In this document: piece by piece, positions 22,822-34,237 of the stretch | How positions within the stretch are numbered: position 1 is the stretch's first letter | Layout of the letters: each line of letters opens with the position of its first letter | DNA from: Melastoma dodecandrum | Taxonomy: Eukaryota > Streptophyta > Magnoliopsida > Myrtales > Melastomataceae | Assembly: GCA_029817715.1 (NCBI GenBank) | Contig: JARUPY010000473.1 | Coordinates: 4,712,001 to 4,776,000 of the forward strand | Direction of reading: 5' to 3' | Length of the DNA: 64,000 nt | Position numbers and translations under genes: made by a program | The notes under the pieces: generated by a model | What the model saw: only the letters and a program-made list of their open reading frames with translations | The model's database searches: none | What the model was told of the DNA's origin: nothing

Positions 22822-24046
22822 TCTTAGTCTACGCTCTCAGTAATGCGTCCAAGTAAAAGAAAAAAAGAGAAAACAGAGGAACAGAAGAGAGAAAAAGAGG
22901 AGGCTCTAAGTAAAGTCTACTTCTGCTGTTTCCACTTCTTCCTCCACTTTTTGTTTCCTTCTGCCTGCTCGTTATGAGGGTTAGGCAGGAATAGGTCAGC
23001 TCAGGAATGCCTATGATTTGGCAGATTGGGCAAGCGCCTCTGCATTCCTAAGAAGCTGACAAAGGCGGGGCGACCGGTGAATACCTCCGGTCTGTCTTAC
23101 TAAGCTTCCACTCCCTCTTCCCTAGAGTCTTGCAGAGGCGAGTCAACTTGTGAATACCTACGGTCTGTCTCACTTGGCCAAGAGGAAACTCACAGGCCCG
23201 GACATAGCCAACTTTCTGCCTGGCGAGGTCAGTGTGCTGTAATGTCCGATGATGGAGAGGATAAATCCTTGGGATCTTAATTTGCTCCAGAAAGATTTCT
23301 GGGCCATCTGCAACAATACTGGGCTGACCGAATAGTTTTCTGAGGTTGTCCAGTCTTTGGGTTGCGCATGAAGGCCACATCTCGCAGGAGGGTACACTGT
23401 GGTTGGACGATCCTTCTTCGCCAAGGAATGTGGCAAACAGGGGGAAGAGAAAATCAGTTGTAGTGTACACCTCCGAGGAGTCTCTAATAGGACGAAGACA
23501 CCTTAATACAGGGTCGTATAGTTGTTTGGCTTCAGACAGTTGGAAGTCGCCACCCTCGCACCTCTAGAGTTTGTTCTGGGCTGTTTGCTTTTCAATGGAA
23601 AAGGGGTAACGAGAACCTCTTGTCTTTAAAAGACTCATGAAGGTAGAAAGGAATGAAGCTTTTATGGAGCAGAGTTTAAGGAGGCTTTGCCGAGAGGCAA
23701 GTTTTGAAGGAGAACCAGAGGCTAGGAAGTCTAAGAGAATGAACACCATGGAAAGGAGAAGTGAGGAATTATCAGGACACTTGAGGGGAAATTTAAAGAA
23801 TGGCCCGAAAGAGAAGGCGAGTCTGAAAGTCCCGAGGAAGGAAGGTGAAAAGCTTTCCTCTTGGGAAGAGGAGGAAGACAAAAGGTCTGTCTGTAAAAGG
23901 GGGGAAGGTGAAAGGTTTCCTCTGCAGAGCATATCTTTTCGCAGGAAGAATATCTTTTTGGCAGAGAATCAAATATTTTTACTGAAGCGCGCAACGTCAG
24001 AAGTGCTTAGGCGACGGAAGTCCCCTTAGCAAAAAAGGGGGGCTTA
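22822..24046 (+). other. Non-coding 3' region of Ty3 element
   Basis: 1.2 kb between the RT remnant and the right LTR. It has purine-rich text (GAGAAAAAGAGGAGG-like), a 23040-23210 stretch with the phrase GAATACCTnCGGTCTGTCT repeated about 70 bp apart, and open frames (23637-24029) without recognisable domains. Confidence 0.5.
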
Positions 24047-24899
24047 TGTTGACATGCGATTGACGTGCTGGTAATCTTGGGCCTATTTATGATAAAGCTC
24101 GTAAAGGCCCATTGAGGCCTATAGCTAAGGCAAACATACCAAGCATGCGCCCGCAGTCTACATGGACTATGTAGCAAAAGAAGTCTACAAAGGTGGGGTA
24201 ATAACCTTATAATCAAGGGAAGTCTACAAGCCTGCGCCTCTAAAAGACACAAAGTCTACAGGCTTGTGCCTGCAAAGGATACGAAGTTTACAGGCCTGCG
24301 CCTGCAAAAGACACGTGTCAAAGGAAAACGATTCCACAGCCTCGAGATAAATGGGACTTGTTACCCACGCTTATATCAACACACGTCTTAAAAGACAACC
24401 AATTAAACTCGAAGTCAGAGGAGTTTACAATCCACATCAAGCGAGTAGAAGTCAGTTAGCTCCGAGATTCTTGGGGAGAATCGAGTCTGGAAAATCTTCG
24501 GAAGGTCGTAACAGACCGGGGTCAGTTTACTCATCTCCACCTTCGACGCCTCTGCCAGGGTCAGCCACCGCAGCCTTGGTGTCCACGTCCGCCTCAGCAC
24601 CCGATGCATCCAGTCCGTCAAGTCCAGCAGCTAAGTCCCGCTGCCCGAGGAGCACAAGTCTACAGCGCTCTGCCATCAAGTCTACGACGACGCCCAAAGT
24701 CTACGGAGCACTGTAGCCAGTCTACAATCTTACCTCCATCCTTATTTTTACTTTTATGGCTGTAAGCTTTCTTTGCTTCATGTAAAAACTGTTTGCATTC
24801 AATCAATCTCTTCAATTACTTACTGGCGGCCACATCTATAAATCCCTGTGAGTCTTATTTGCCAAATATTTCACGCGTGATCCGTTTCCTACGCGAACA
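24047..24899 (+). repeat. Right LTR of Ty3 element
   Basis: 853 bp, TGTTGACATG to CGAACA. It is collinear with 16803-17968 except for a deletion of about 310 bp that removes most of the minisatellite. Confidence 0.87.
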
Positions 24900-26720
24900 C
24901 TTTGTAATTGATTAATTATTAACTACTTTAACTTTTATTTTTAAAAATATAAATGCTTAAGTTACCTATCAAATCTTCGTATAATTCTTACCTATTTTTC
25001 CATTCATAGATATATTAATATAATATGATAATTATAAATAAAAGTAAAAAAGAAATTATGATGATGATTATTATTATTATTAGTGTAACCGTATTAATAA
25101 ATTATGATAAAAAAAGAAATTAAATAGTATAGTAAAAATATTAATATATATTAGTGTTATACTAATAGAAATGAAATTAAAAAGGAAAAGCGATACGAGT
25201 ATTATTATATTAACTAAAGTATAAAAATGAATTACCATAAATATGAGTAATATGAATATTATAATTATTATCTTAACTTTGAAAAAAGGAAAAGAAAGTA
25301 TTTAAAAGTGCTACGATGGCTATTTGAATATTATATGTTAAGATGAAGAAATTACTTCGAGATGTGACTAAATAATAAAGTGAAATAAATGCGAATCCAA
25401 AATAATTATACTATTTTAAATAATAATTATGGATCACATGTCTTATGATATATATGTTTGAACATAATGCATGGTTAAGTCGTAATCACAACGGTATATA
25501 CATATACAAGAACGCTTGTATTGGTGTATCCTTTTGGGCCAATTTGTCCCTTTATAGACCGGATGGATGCGAAAGTGTATTACCGGATAAAACATTGTAT
25601 TGTCGTCCATTTACGAGTTGGATGTATTATGACATTGCGTCGATAATTATTTGAGTCATCTTACATTCATCTTTAATTATTATGAATTGGGTATGCTGAT
25701 TTTTCCTCTTGGTAATTTTTGTTATTACTTATAATTATGAATTTAAGAAGAAATAATTTGATAAATAAAAGACAAGAAAGTGAAAAGCGAAGATAAAAAA
25801 AAAAGAGAAAATAAATTATGAAAATGAATGTAATGAAAGATAAGCTAATTCACCTTAAATTATTACTTATGGTCTACTAAAACTACCGGTGATCACACAT
25901 TAATCATGTTTCATATAACAAGATCATGAGGAGATGAGTTAGCCAATTCAAAATTGGAATGAAAAGCGTCTGTAATGATGATAAAAAAGAGAAAATAAAT
26001 TATGAAAATGAATGTAACGAAAAATAAGCTATGGTCGACTAAAATTATTGGTGATCACACGCTGATCATGTTTCATAGGGCCTTCTAGGTACAAGATCAT
26101 GAGGAGATGGGATAAAGCATTCACAATTGGAATGCATTCTAGCAGGACACCAGTGGAAATTTCAAATACTTAGAGGATTATATACATTTTGATTTGTTGA
26201 CGATGAACCATCTCACATATCTCTCTATATTTGATCGTTGACGGTCCAATGTGGGTACATATGTTATTTGTATTATTTAGAAAAAGTGTATTATAATTAT
26301 GATATTATTTGAAACAATTCCAGAAGCTAGATACACCGGATTATAATGGTCAATAGAGTTTAGAGATGATAAAATAGTGAATTGATCAATGTGTAAATAT
26401 TCTTCATATACCGTCAGAGAGATTGAGACTGTGAAGTTTGAACCATTAACTCAATGCTAGACAATGAGTATGAAAAGAATTTTGTCGAATTGCCCCATCT
26501 GGTATGCGATCCAATTGATAAGGAGAAATGATGTACTTGTGAATTCAATTCACATATTAGTAAATATTTGACACTACTAATGGTTGAAGGATTTTGACCA
26601 AAATCACTACCAACACAGGTGATCGAGAGGCAGTCCTGAATGTTAGAGAATACTCTTGTGATGCATGAATACAATAATTTATGTATGATAGAATTACATA
26701 GTCTTCCACTTATTAAATAA
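24900..26720. other. AT-rich intergenic DNA
   Basis: Strongly AT-rich with short ATT and TTA runs. The only structure seen is a tandem duplication at 25795-26135 (separate entry). No gene recognised. Confidence 0.45.
25795..26135. repeat. Imperfect tandem duplication, unit about 185 bp
   Basis: AAAAAGAGAAAATAAATTAT starts both copies (about 25798 and 25983). Both run on through GGTGATCACAC, ATCATGTTTCATA, CAAGATCATGAGGAGATG and AATTGGAATG. The second copy has lost about 15 bp and gained about 15 bp elsewhere. Confidence 0.7.
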
Positions 26721-27110
26721 ATCGAGTATGCGTTTGAGATTGAACAAGGGACCGAGCCTATATCAAAGTTTCCATATATGATAGTGTTAGCACGATTGAA
26801 GGAATCGAAGGTGCAACTTCAAGACCTGGTGATCAAAGAGTTTGCTCATTCGTGTATAACATCTTGGGACATGCCTAGTTATTCGTTAAGAAGAAAGATG
26901 ACTTCATGAGGCTGTGCATTGATTACAGAGAGTTGAATTAGAGAACCATAAAGAACAAATGTCAATTGCCTTGTATTGATGATCTGTTCGACCAATTACG
27001 GGGAGCTACGATGAATTCGAAGATTAATTTGAGGTTTCGAATCAACTCTAGGTTAAGGAAGGTGATATACCAAAGACGACTTTTTCGATATCCGAATGCA
27101 AATGTCGCTT
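26721..27110 (+). pseudogene. Ty3-gypsy reverse transcriptase relic
   Basis: The plus strand reads EYAFEIEQGTEPISKFPYMI, then ELK-like and LQDLVIKEFAHS. A stop and shift follow, then LFVKKKDDFMRLCIDYRELN, a stop, RTIKNKCQLPCIDDLFDQLR and MNSKINLRFRINSRLR. This is the N-terminal RT block of a chromovirus-type Ty3 element. It is old, with several stops and missense changes, and differs from the RT of the 16.8-24.9 kb element. Confidence 0.78.
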
Positions 27111-27939
27111 TAGATACAAATTGTGATGTTTCGATTTGACTGGAGGAGTGAAAAGGGGCATGGCCACAGGTGTGTGGGGTGTACTGCTCTGAATACACGG
27201 GGTATTCTTAGAGGAGTATTGTACGGTGATTTCAAAGTGAACCTTTATATCAGTCATTGAGAAGTGTCGACATGTAGTTCTATCGAAGGAAGTCATGGAA
27301 AATGTGAGTTTATACACGTACGTGGGCTCAATGTATGAATGGCCTTTATCCCGAATGGTGGTCATGACCGAGAGTTGGTGTTGGGATTGGGCAGTCCATT
27401 GTGAATGAAATAAGGACTGAACGATACTTGTCACGGATCCTGTTTGTTGGGTGTAAGCAAGATGGAAACAGATGACAAGGGATGCTTTGGCTGAGTCTCG
27501 TCGGAAAATGTTTTCGTTAGCAAGACTTTTTTGGCTTTAGATCCTAATCGATGCACGTGATTGATGAGGGGTACACCTAGGATGTACTTAGCATATGTGT
27601 TAGCCCTCACGAGACATCTTTTTCAAGCCCTCGAAGATAAATAATAAAAATACTAACATTAGTAATATCAGATAAAGAACACTTCCGTTTAGTCACGTCT
27701 CATCAACGGTTTTGAGCCACAAACGTTAGTTTGTGACGTAAATATATATGATACTAATTTTATGATTAAACTGAAAATTTATCATAAGTTTGAGCCATTA
27801 ACGCATATTAAGCAATAAAAATCAAGGGGTGAAGCCGATAGAGTGACTTTGTTGTTTCCAAGCACCAGAAGAGAAATAATATGGAGATTGAAAAATGTTG
27901 TTCCGATCGGGAGTGTCCTCGCGTGGATTGACGTGAGGG
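27111..27939. other. Flank of RT relic, no gene recognised
   Basis: Probably further decayed Ty3 sequence at its left end. I could not recognise any later RT or integrase block on either strand. Confidence 0.35.
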
Positions 27940-27944
27940 GTTGG

Positions 27945-29089
27945 TGTTCACGTCGAAAACGGATCACGTCGGAAATATTTGGCAATGATACTCACAGGGT
28001 TTGTAGATGTAGTCGCCTGTAAGTAAATGAAAAAGATTGAATTGAATGTGCAAAGTCTTACAATAAGAAAATAGTGCTTACAGCCATAAAAATAAAACAA
28101 GGACGGCGGTGCAACGTCGTAAACTTGCTTCCGGGCGAGGTCGTAGACTTGCTGCTGAATGCTGCAGTCTTGCGATTCTGGACGATAGGGACGTCGTAGA
28201 CTTAGCGCTGGACGCTGTGGACTTGAGAATCCGGGCAACGACGTCGTAGACTGGATAACAGAGTGCTGTAGACTTGCGCTCCCTGGATGGCGAAAACTTG
28301 GTTGTTGGGTTTGGTAGATGGGAGTGTGGTCGAATGTTGAGGCGAACGTGGATACCAAGGCTACGGTTGCTCACCCTGGTGGCGGAGTCGAGGGCGGAAT
28401 CATGTACCGGGACTACGGTGGCTCATCCTGGCGTTGGAGTGCAGGCGGGAATTTGTTTCCAGAGCTACGGTTCTCACTATGATGGTGGAAGTGAAGGCGG
28501 AGTTTGGCTGTCGGAGCTACGGTTGCTCAATCTGACGATGGAGGTGAAGACCAATGAAACCTTAAGGGTTTCGCCCAGGTCGGGGAATCCTAACAATCTA
28601 AGGGGTGACGAGCAAGATAAGCTTCTGTTGGCTGATTTGATCGTGACTTTTCCAAGAGAGATCTCTTCCCTTTTATACCCGGTTTTTTACGACCTCCGAA
28701 GATCCTCTAATCTTAACCGCCCCCGAGTATCTCGGAGCCAACAAACTGTTTTCTAAGACGTGCCACTCGTGTGGACGTGGGTTATAGACACCATTAATCT
28801 CGGATTTAATAAACCGTCCTTTAAGACGTGCAAACTGAGCGGACGTGGGTCGTAGACTCCACTGATTCCGGAAATAACATTTCGGCCTCTATGATGTGTG
28901 ACTCGTGCAGACGTGAGCCATAGACTCCCACTGATCTCGGGGTCACCGTCTAATTGTGTAGTCCTTGTAAACTAGGACTGTAGGCCTGGTGCAAGCGTCT
29001 TGTCTTTTCTTTCATAGGCATCGCGTCTACTGTGGGCTTCGTCAGAAAACAGGCTCAAGATAGCTCATTGTGTCAACATCATGTCAACA
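27945..29089 (-). mobile_element. Solo LTR of Ty3-gypsy element, with target duplication
   Basis: On the minus strand it runs from TGTTGACATGATGTTGACAC to GACGTGAACA, 1,145 bp. It is bounded by GTTGG at 27940-27944 and 29090-29094, a perfect 5-bp target duplication. Its 3' end (GGCGACTACATCTACAAACC, CCCTGTGAGTATCATTGCCA) matches the end of the 16.8-24.9 kb LTRs, and it shares their gacgagccaccatagtcccggtac-type minisatellite. No internal domain remains, so this is a product of LTR-LTR recombination. Confidence 0.85.
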
Positions 29090-29094
29090 GTTGG

Positions 29095-30200
29095 GTGGCT
29101 ATATTTCTGGGATCATGCATGGACGTTAATTGGAGCCGACGAATTTCTCAACTCTAACACAAAATACTGATTAATCGGTCCGCCTAGACCTATGTAAGAA
29201 ACATGGTTAAGGTTGTTGATATTCTTATTATTGTAATTTTTTTTTAATTTGTTGCCTTTTTTTGTTTTATTCTATTAAAATACATCTTATAAAAAACAGG
29301 TCGTAATATATGGTCCATTGATAGATAAAGCACAAGTTATAAGTTTATAAATATTTAAGACTTGATGATTTCCTTATCGTTCGTACTTTTATTTATTAAA
29401 GGACGAAACTCATATTTCATTTATTATTATTAGAGGTTTAAAACGTCAGTTTTCGACCGACGAAAGGAAAGATTGTTCTTTCTGAGTCAGTTTTTGTACC
29501 TTGTCCATAGAATGGAAGGAAAAAGGGAAGAAGATATACGTCATCTAGGGTTCTCCCTTAATCGTGGCTAGAAGATTTAAGAAATAGTACATACAAGTAC
29601 GTATTTTTTTCTCTAATCTTATCTAAACCCACGTAATTCACTCTATTTGTTTTGTTTACGTGATTACGTGATTTCTTACTACCTACCACAAGTACTCCCA
29701 TTTAGAGAAGAACACGAGCGGGGAAGTAATGAGGGTGAAGGTCAGTGTCTTCTCCAAAAGTGAGCCTTAGGTGGCCTCTTTACACGTCTTCGTTGTTAAT
29801 ACCATACGGATAATGTTTCAAGTAGTATCACGTCAGAATTCGTGAAAGTCGTCACGGCTGCTCTTCGCCCTTAGGGCCGTTCACAACATCCCCATAATAA
29901 TATATACAAAAATTATTGACGAAAATTATTAAATATGGTAGACGGATATCAATCTTAAAACATCGTAAGCATATTATCAAAAGACAAAGGCCGCGAATTA
30001 CCTCTTTTTCTTCTTTCTCTCTATTTTTTATATTAAGTGCCGGGGAATGGTGGCAAACACAAGCATTCAAAATCAACTTCACTTTATCGCCTTTGGATTT
30101 ATTTGATTTGTTATTATTATTATTATCATTACTACTTTATTGGTCAATCCACCTTTTCCAATAAAGCAAGCCGGAAGAGGCTAAAGTTAAGTGGGCTGGA
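29095..30200. other. Intergenic, no gene recognised
   Basis: AT-rich DNA with scattered open frames of 60-80 codons. No motif recognised. Confidence 0.4.
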
Positions 30201-30214
30201 GATTCAGTCAGGTT

Positions 30215-32345
30215 AGTAAATTTTTTTTTTATCGTTTCATATATTTTTACAAATGGTGAAACTTAATTTTTTTTTATGAAATCTTTTTGTATTGGACCGA
30301 AAGGCTTTTCGTATACGGATTTTTACGAAATTTTTTTAAACGTACTTCGTAAAAATATACGAATTAAAATAGTAAATATTTCATAAAGTATAAAATAGTA
30401 AAATTGTACGAAGTTTTCTTCGTAATGGCCGAAAGGCTTCCTGATGATTTTGTAAAAACATATAGGATTTTACGGAAGCGGCTAACGGTACGTGCACGTA
30501 ACGGTTACGTAGTTTACTAATTAATACTAACGAAAAGTAGTAAATTTTACTAAAAGTTGATCGTTACTAATTAATACTAACGAAGTCAACGCATATTTAG
30601 TAAAAAATGTAGTAAAATTTACTACTTTTCGGTCAACTTTTAGTAAAGTCAACGCAAACTTCGTAAAAAAGTATGGAAATTTTACTACTTTTTCACTGTT
30701 CATTCCAGTTCAAGTTTACTACTTTTGCGCTGACTTTACTAAAACATTTCCGTTAGTAACGTCAACGCAGAATTAGTAAAAAAAGTAGTAAAATTTACTC
30801 CTTTTTTTACAAATTTTGCTTTGACTTTATTAATTTTTTTCGTATTTTAGTAAAGTCAAACCAGTTTTAGTAAAAAAATGAGTAAATTTTACTACTTTTT
30901 TTACTAATTCTGCGTTGACGTTACTAACGGAAATGTTTTAGTAAAGTCAGCGCAAGGTTAGTAAAAAACGTAGTAAATTTTACTACCTTTTACTATACGA
31001 ATTATGTCGATAATTAGTAACCGTTTACTAATTCTGGTGTTTTTTTTAGTAAAAAACTCTTCCACTTAGTAAATTTTACTAATTTTGACATGTTTTTACT
31101 AAAAAAAGTAGTAAACTGTTACTAAAAAATGAAGGTGTTTACTAACAAATTTACTAATTAGAACAGTGTTTCCGAACCTATTACGAACCTATTTATGTAG
31201 TGAAATTACCGTTTTACCCCCGTTACTAATTAGTGAAATCCGAACCTATTTACGAACCTAATTTCTCCCATGTAACAGGGGTAAACCGGTAATTTCACAT
31301 CAAAAATAGGTTCGGAGTTAGGTTCTGAAACACTGTTCAGATTAGTAAATTCGTTAGTAAACACTTTCATTTTTTAGTAATAGTTTATTACTTTTTTTAG
31401 TAAAAACAACTCAAAATTAGTAAAATTTACTAAGTATAAGAGTTTTTTACTAAAAAAAACTCCAGAATTAGTAAACCGTTACTAATTATCGGCTTAATTC
31501 GTACAGTAAAAAGTAGTAAAATTTACTACGTTTTTTACTAACTTTGCGCTGACTTTACTAAAACATTTCCGTTAGTAACGTCAACGCAGAATTAGTAAAA
31601 AAAGTGGTAAATTTTACTCCTTTTTTTACTAAAACTGGTTTGACTTTACTAAAATACGAAAAAAATTAGTAAAGTCAACGCAAAATTTGTAAAAAAAGGA
31701 GTAAATTTTACTACTTTTTTTACTAATTCTGCGTTGACGTTACTAACGGAAATGTTTTAGTAAAGTCAGCGCAAAAGTAGTAAACTTGAACTAGGATGAA
31801 CAGTGAAAAAGTAGTAAAATTTCCATACTTTTTTACTAAGTTTGCGTTGACTTTACTAAAAGTTGACCGAAAAGTAGTAAATTTTACTACATTTTTTACT
31901 AAATATGCGTTGACTTCGTTAGTAACGGTCAACTTTTAGTAAAATTTACTACTTTTCGTTAGTATTAATTAGTAAACTACGTAACCGTTACGTGCACGTA
32001 CCGTTAGCCGCTTCCAGGATTTTACAAAAAAAAAATTGTAAATGTTCTTTGTAAAAATGTGCAAATTGTAATAATAATCTTTTTCATAAATTATGAAATG
32101 AACGGTTGACGTCCGAACTTATCCCCGAAGTAATTTGGGGGACTTGATTGCAATCTCGTATATTTTTATGAAATTATTACGAAGCCTTTCAACCTATTAC
32201 GAAAAAATTTCGTACATTTTACTGTTCCAACATTTTTACGAAGCATGTTTAGAAAATTTCGTAAAAAACTGTATAATTTTTTGAAAAGCAATAACGAATT
32301 CTTTCGGCCTAATAAAAAAAAATTCGTAAAAGATTTAGTGTTTCT
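30215..32345. repeat. Older outer foldback element hosting the inner palindrome
   Basis: Sequence left of 30463 (for example GGACCGAAAGGCTTTTCGTA, TTACGAAATTTTTTTAAACG, TACTTCGTAAAAATATACGA) is mirrored right of 32026 (TTTTTACGAAGCATGTTTAG, AAAATTTCGTAAAAAACTGT, TTCTTTCGGCCTAATAAAAA) at roughly 75% identity. This suggests an older inverted-repeat element into which the 30474-32015 palindrome inserted. Its exact ends and target duplication are not clear. Confidence 0.5.
30474..32015. mobile_element. Mutator-like foldback (non-autonomous MULE) with about 750-bp inverted arms
   Basis: It begins GGAAGCGGCTAACGGTACGT and ends with its reverse complement. The direct 10-bp repeat AGGATTTTAC flanks it on both sides (30464-30473 and 32016-32025); 9-11 bp target duplications are typical of Mutator-like elements. 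The left arm (30474 to about 31224) and right arm (about 31271 to 32015) are inverted copies at about 95% identity around a loop of about 45 bp. No transposase is encoded. Each arm is largely built of TTTACTA/TAGTAAA words and contains its own inner palindrome (30725-30955 in the left arm). Confidence 0.88.
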
Positions 32346-32349
32346 TAGT

Positions 32350-32791
32350 AACGGAATTTATAAAAACTACTTAATCTTCCCGCGCGGGTCATTTTAGATC
32401 TTACGTGTCCCCCACCACCGTTCCAATTCTCTCCACACATTTTGTGATTTGTCCTTTACCTCACCAAGTTTTTTTTTTTCCTACACCTTTTCTTGCCATT
32501 AATTCAATCAAATTACTGGTTAAAAAGGGTAAACTAATACTTAGCGAAGCCCCTCTGTTGTAACATTTTTCCGCTTCATAAATTAAAAGTCTCCAGCGGC
32601 ATCCGAAACATGACGAAATTGTCTGTATAGTCAAAAACATCCTGCGGACTCTTTGGCCCGATGCCTTGGATTTGCTATTTAGGAAGCAATGGAGCGTACT
32701 TACAAAAAGTATCCAGACTAATCAAAATGGGACATGTAACTCACTCTAAGTTAGCGGGATAAGAAGGAAGAGGTTGGTAGTGGTTTTAGTC
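32350..32791. other. Upstream region of the CslG-like gene
   Basis: AT-rich flank with no coding feature. I do not see a clear TATA box at a fixed distance from the presumed start. Confidence 0.35.
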
Positions 32792-33851
32792 ATGGCTTCT
32801 ACCGGTGATGATAACCACCCCTCCCCAGCTCTCTACGAGAAGGTGCCGCTCAAGGATGGCTCGAAGAGGGCTGTCAAGGTCTTCATCCTCGTTCTCCTCC
32901 TCTCCCTCGTGCTTTGTCGGGCTGTCACTTTGAGTAGCCACGGAGGCGTTTGGATGGTCGCCATGGCTTGCGAATCGTGGTTCACGTTCCTTTGGGTCCT
33001 CACCCTGAGCACCAAATGGAACCCTGGCACCTTCAAGACGTACCCCCAACGCCTCTTCGAAGGTTAGGTTGTGTCGTGCTTGATTTGCGGACGTGGTTAC
33101 GACTTTACTGATGATGATACATGTTGGTGTAAGGGTGTGTGCACTTCCGCGGATCGACACGTTTGTTACCACTGCAGACGCGGAGCTGCAGCCACCAATT
33201 ATCACTGTGAATACCGTCCTGTCCCTGTTGGCAGTAGACTACCCGGCAGATAAGCTCGCCTGTTATGTCTCCGATGATGGTTGCTCACCCTTGACGTACT
33301 ACTCCCTAATGGAGGGGTTGAAATTTGCCAAGTTGTGGGTTCCGTTCTGCAAGCAGTATGATATCCCGACAAGGGCTCCGTTTTGGTACTTTGTGGCTGA
33401 TGATGGAAAGGTGACCGAGTTGTCCGCTGAATTTCAACGAGCATATCAGACGACGAAGGAAGAGTATGAGAAACTCTGTGAGACGATCAATGTTGCTGGC
33501 CGGAAAACGAGTCCATGTGATCTCGTCGGAGATTTCGAAGAGTTCTCGGGTACAGACCGCAGAAATCATCCCAGTATCATTAAGGTAGTAATAACCATAC
33601 ATAACATGTGTGTAATCAGGATGACTTAAACTTGATGGTTTTCATTAAGGTAATTCTGATTATGTCATGGTTAAATGGAAGATTATCAACGAAAACGAGT
33701 ATGGTGATCCGGACGGAATTCCACACTTGATTTACGTATCTCGAGAGAAGAGGCCGAACCATCCTCATCATTACAAGGCCGGCGGGATGAATGTCTTGGT
33801 GAGGAGCGCAATACTTTATATAGCCTTCTACGTTTCGAGGTCCTATGGGAA

Positions 33852-34221
33852 TGTGAGCAGAAAGATCAAGATGCAGCAAGGAGGAAATAAACAGAAGGTG
33901 CAGAAGTTGCTGTCTGTGAGAGGAGACGATGAAGGTAGAATAAAAGCTGCACAAGAGTGAAGAAATGGGTAAGGCCTAGAGAAGTAGAAGAGAAAGCCCA
34001 GTCCGTTTCTTACTTCTATAAGGATACAATAGTAAATGTACATATAGGTTGTTATGCAGAGAGAGGAGTGGAGGTACGACCCCTCCTCAACCTTTTTAAC
34101 AAAACACGTGGGGAAGGAAAAAGAGATGGATAAGTTTTCTGGGTTTTTCTTTCCTAATGGGATGAAGGTGATGAAAAAGCTTTCCTTTTTTTTTCTCTGG
34201 TGACACCTCCTCTTGCCTTCA
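33852..34221 (+). repeat. 5' LTR of intronic copia element
   Basis: TGTGAGCAG to CCTTCA. It contains a CACGTGGGG box near 34105. Confidence 0.92.
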
Positions 34222-34233
34222 TGGTATCAGAGC
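34222..34233 (+). other. Primer binding site (initiator-Met tRNA type)
   Basis: TGGTATCAGAGC immediately after the 5' LTR. Confidence 0.9.
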
Positions 34234-34237
34234 AATA

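Larger units (their letters stand above)
16803..24899 (+). mobile_element. Ty3-gypsy LTR retrotransposon lacking RNase H and integrase
   Basis: A left LTR (16803-17968) and a right LTR (24047-24899) flank decayed gag, protease and a partial RT, all on the plus strand. A 1.2-kb non-coding stretch follows, ending in AAAAAAGGGGGG (about 24031-24042), the polypurine tract. The right LTR lacks about 310 bp present in the left one. No integrase or RNase H block is visible, so the element was internally deleted or amplified in trans. No convincing 5-bp target duplication is seen (ACTTG and CTTTG at the two sides). LTR and primer-site similarity tie it to the element starting at 60657 and to the solo LTR at 27945-29089. 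Confidence 0.88.

Noticed and set aside
26414..27434. Several minus-strand open frames
   Set aside because: Shadows of the plus-strand Ty3 RT relic and AT-rich flank.
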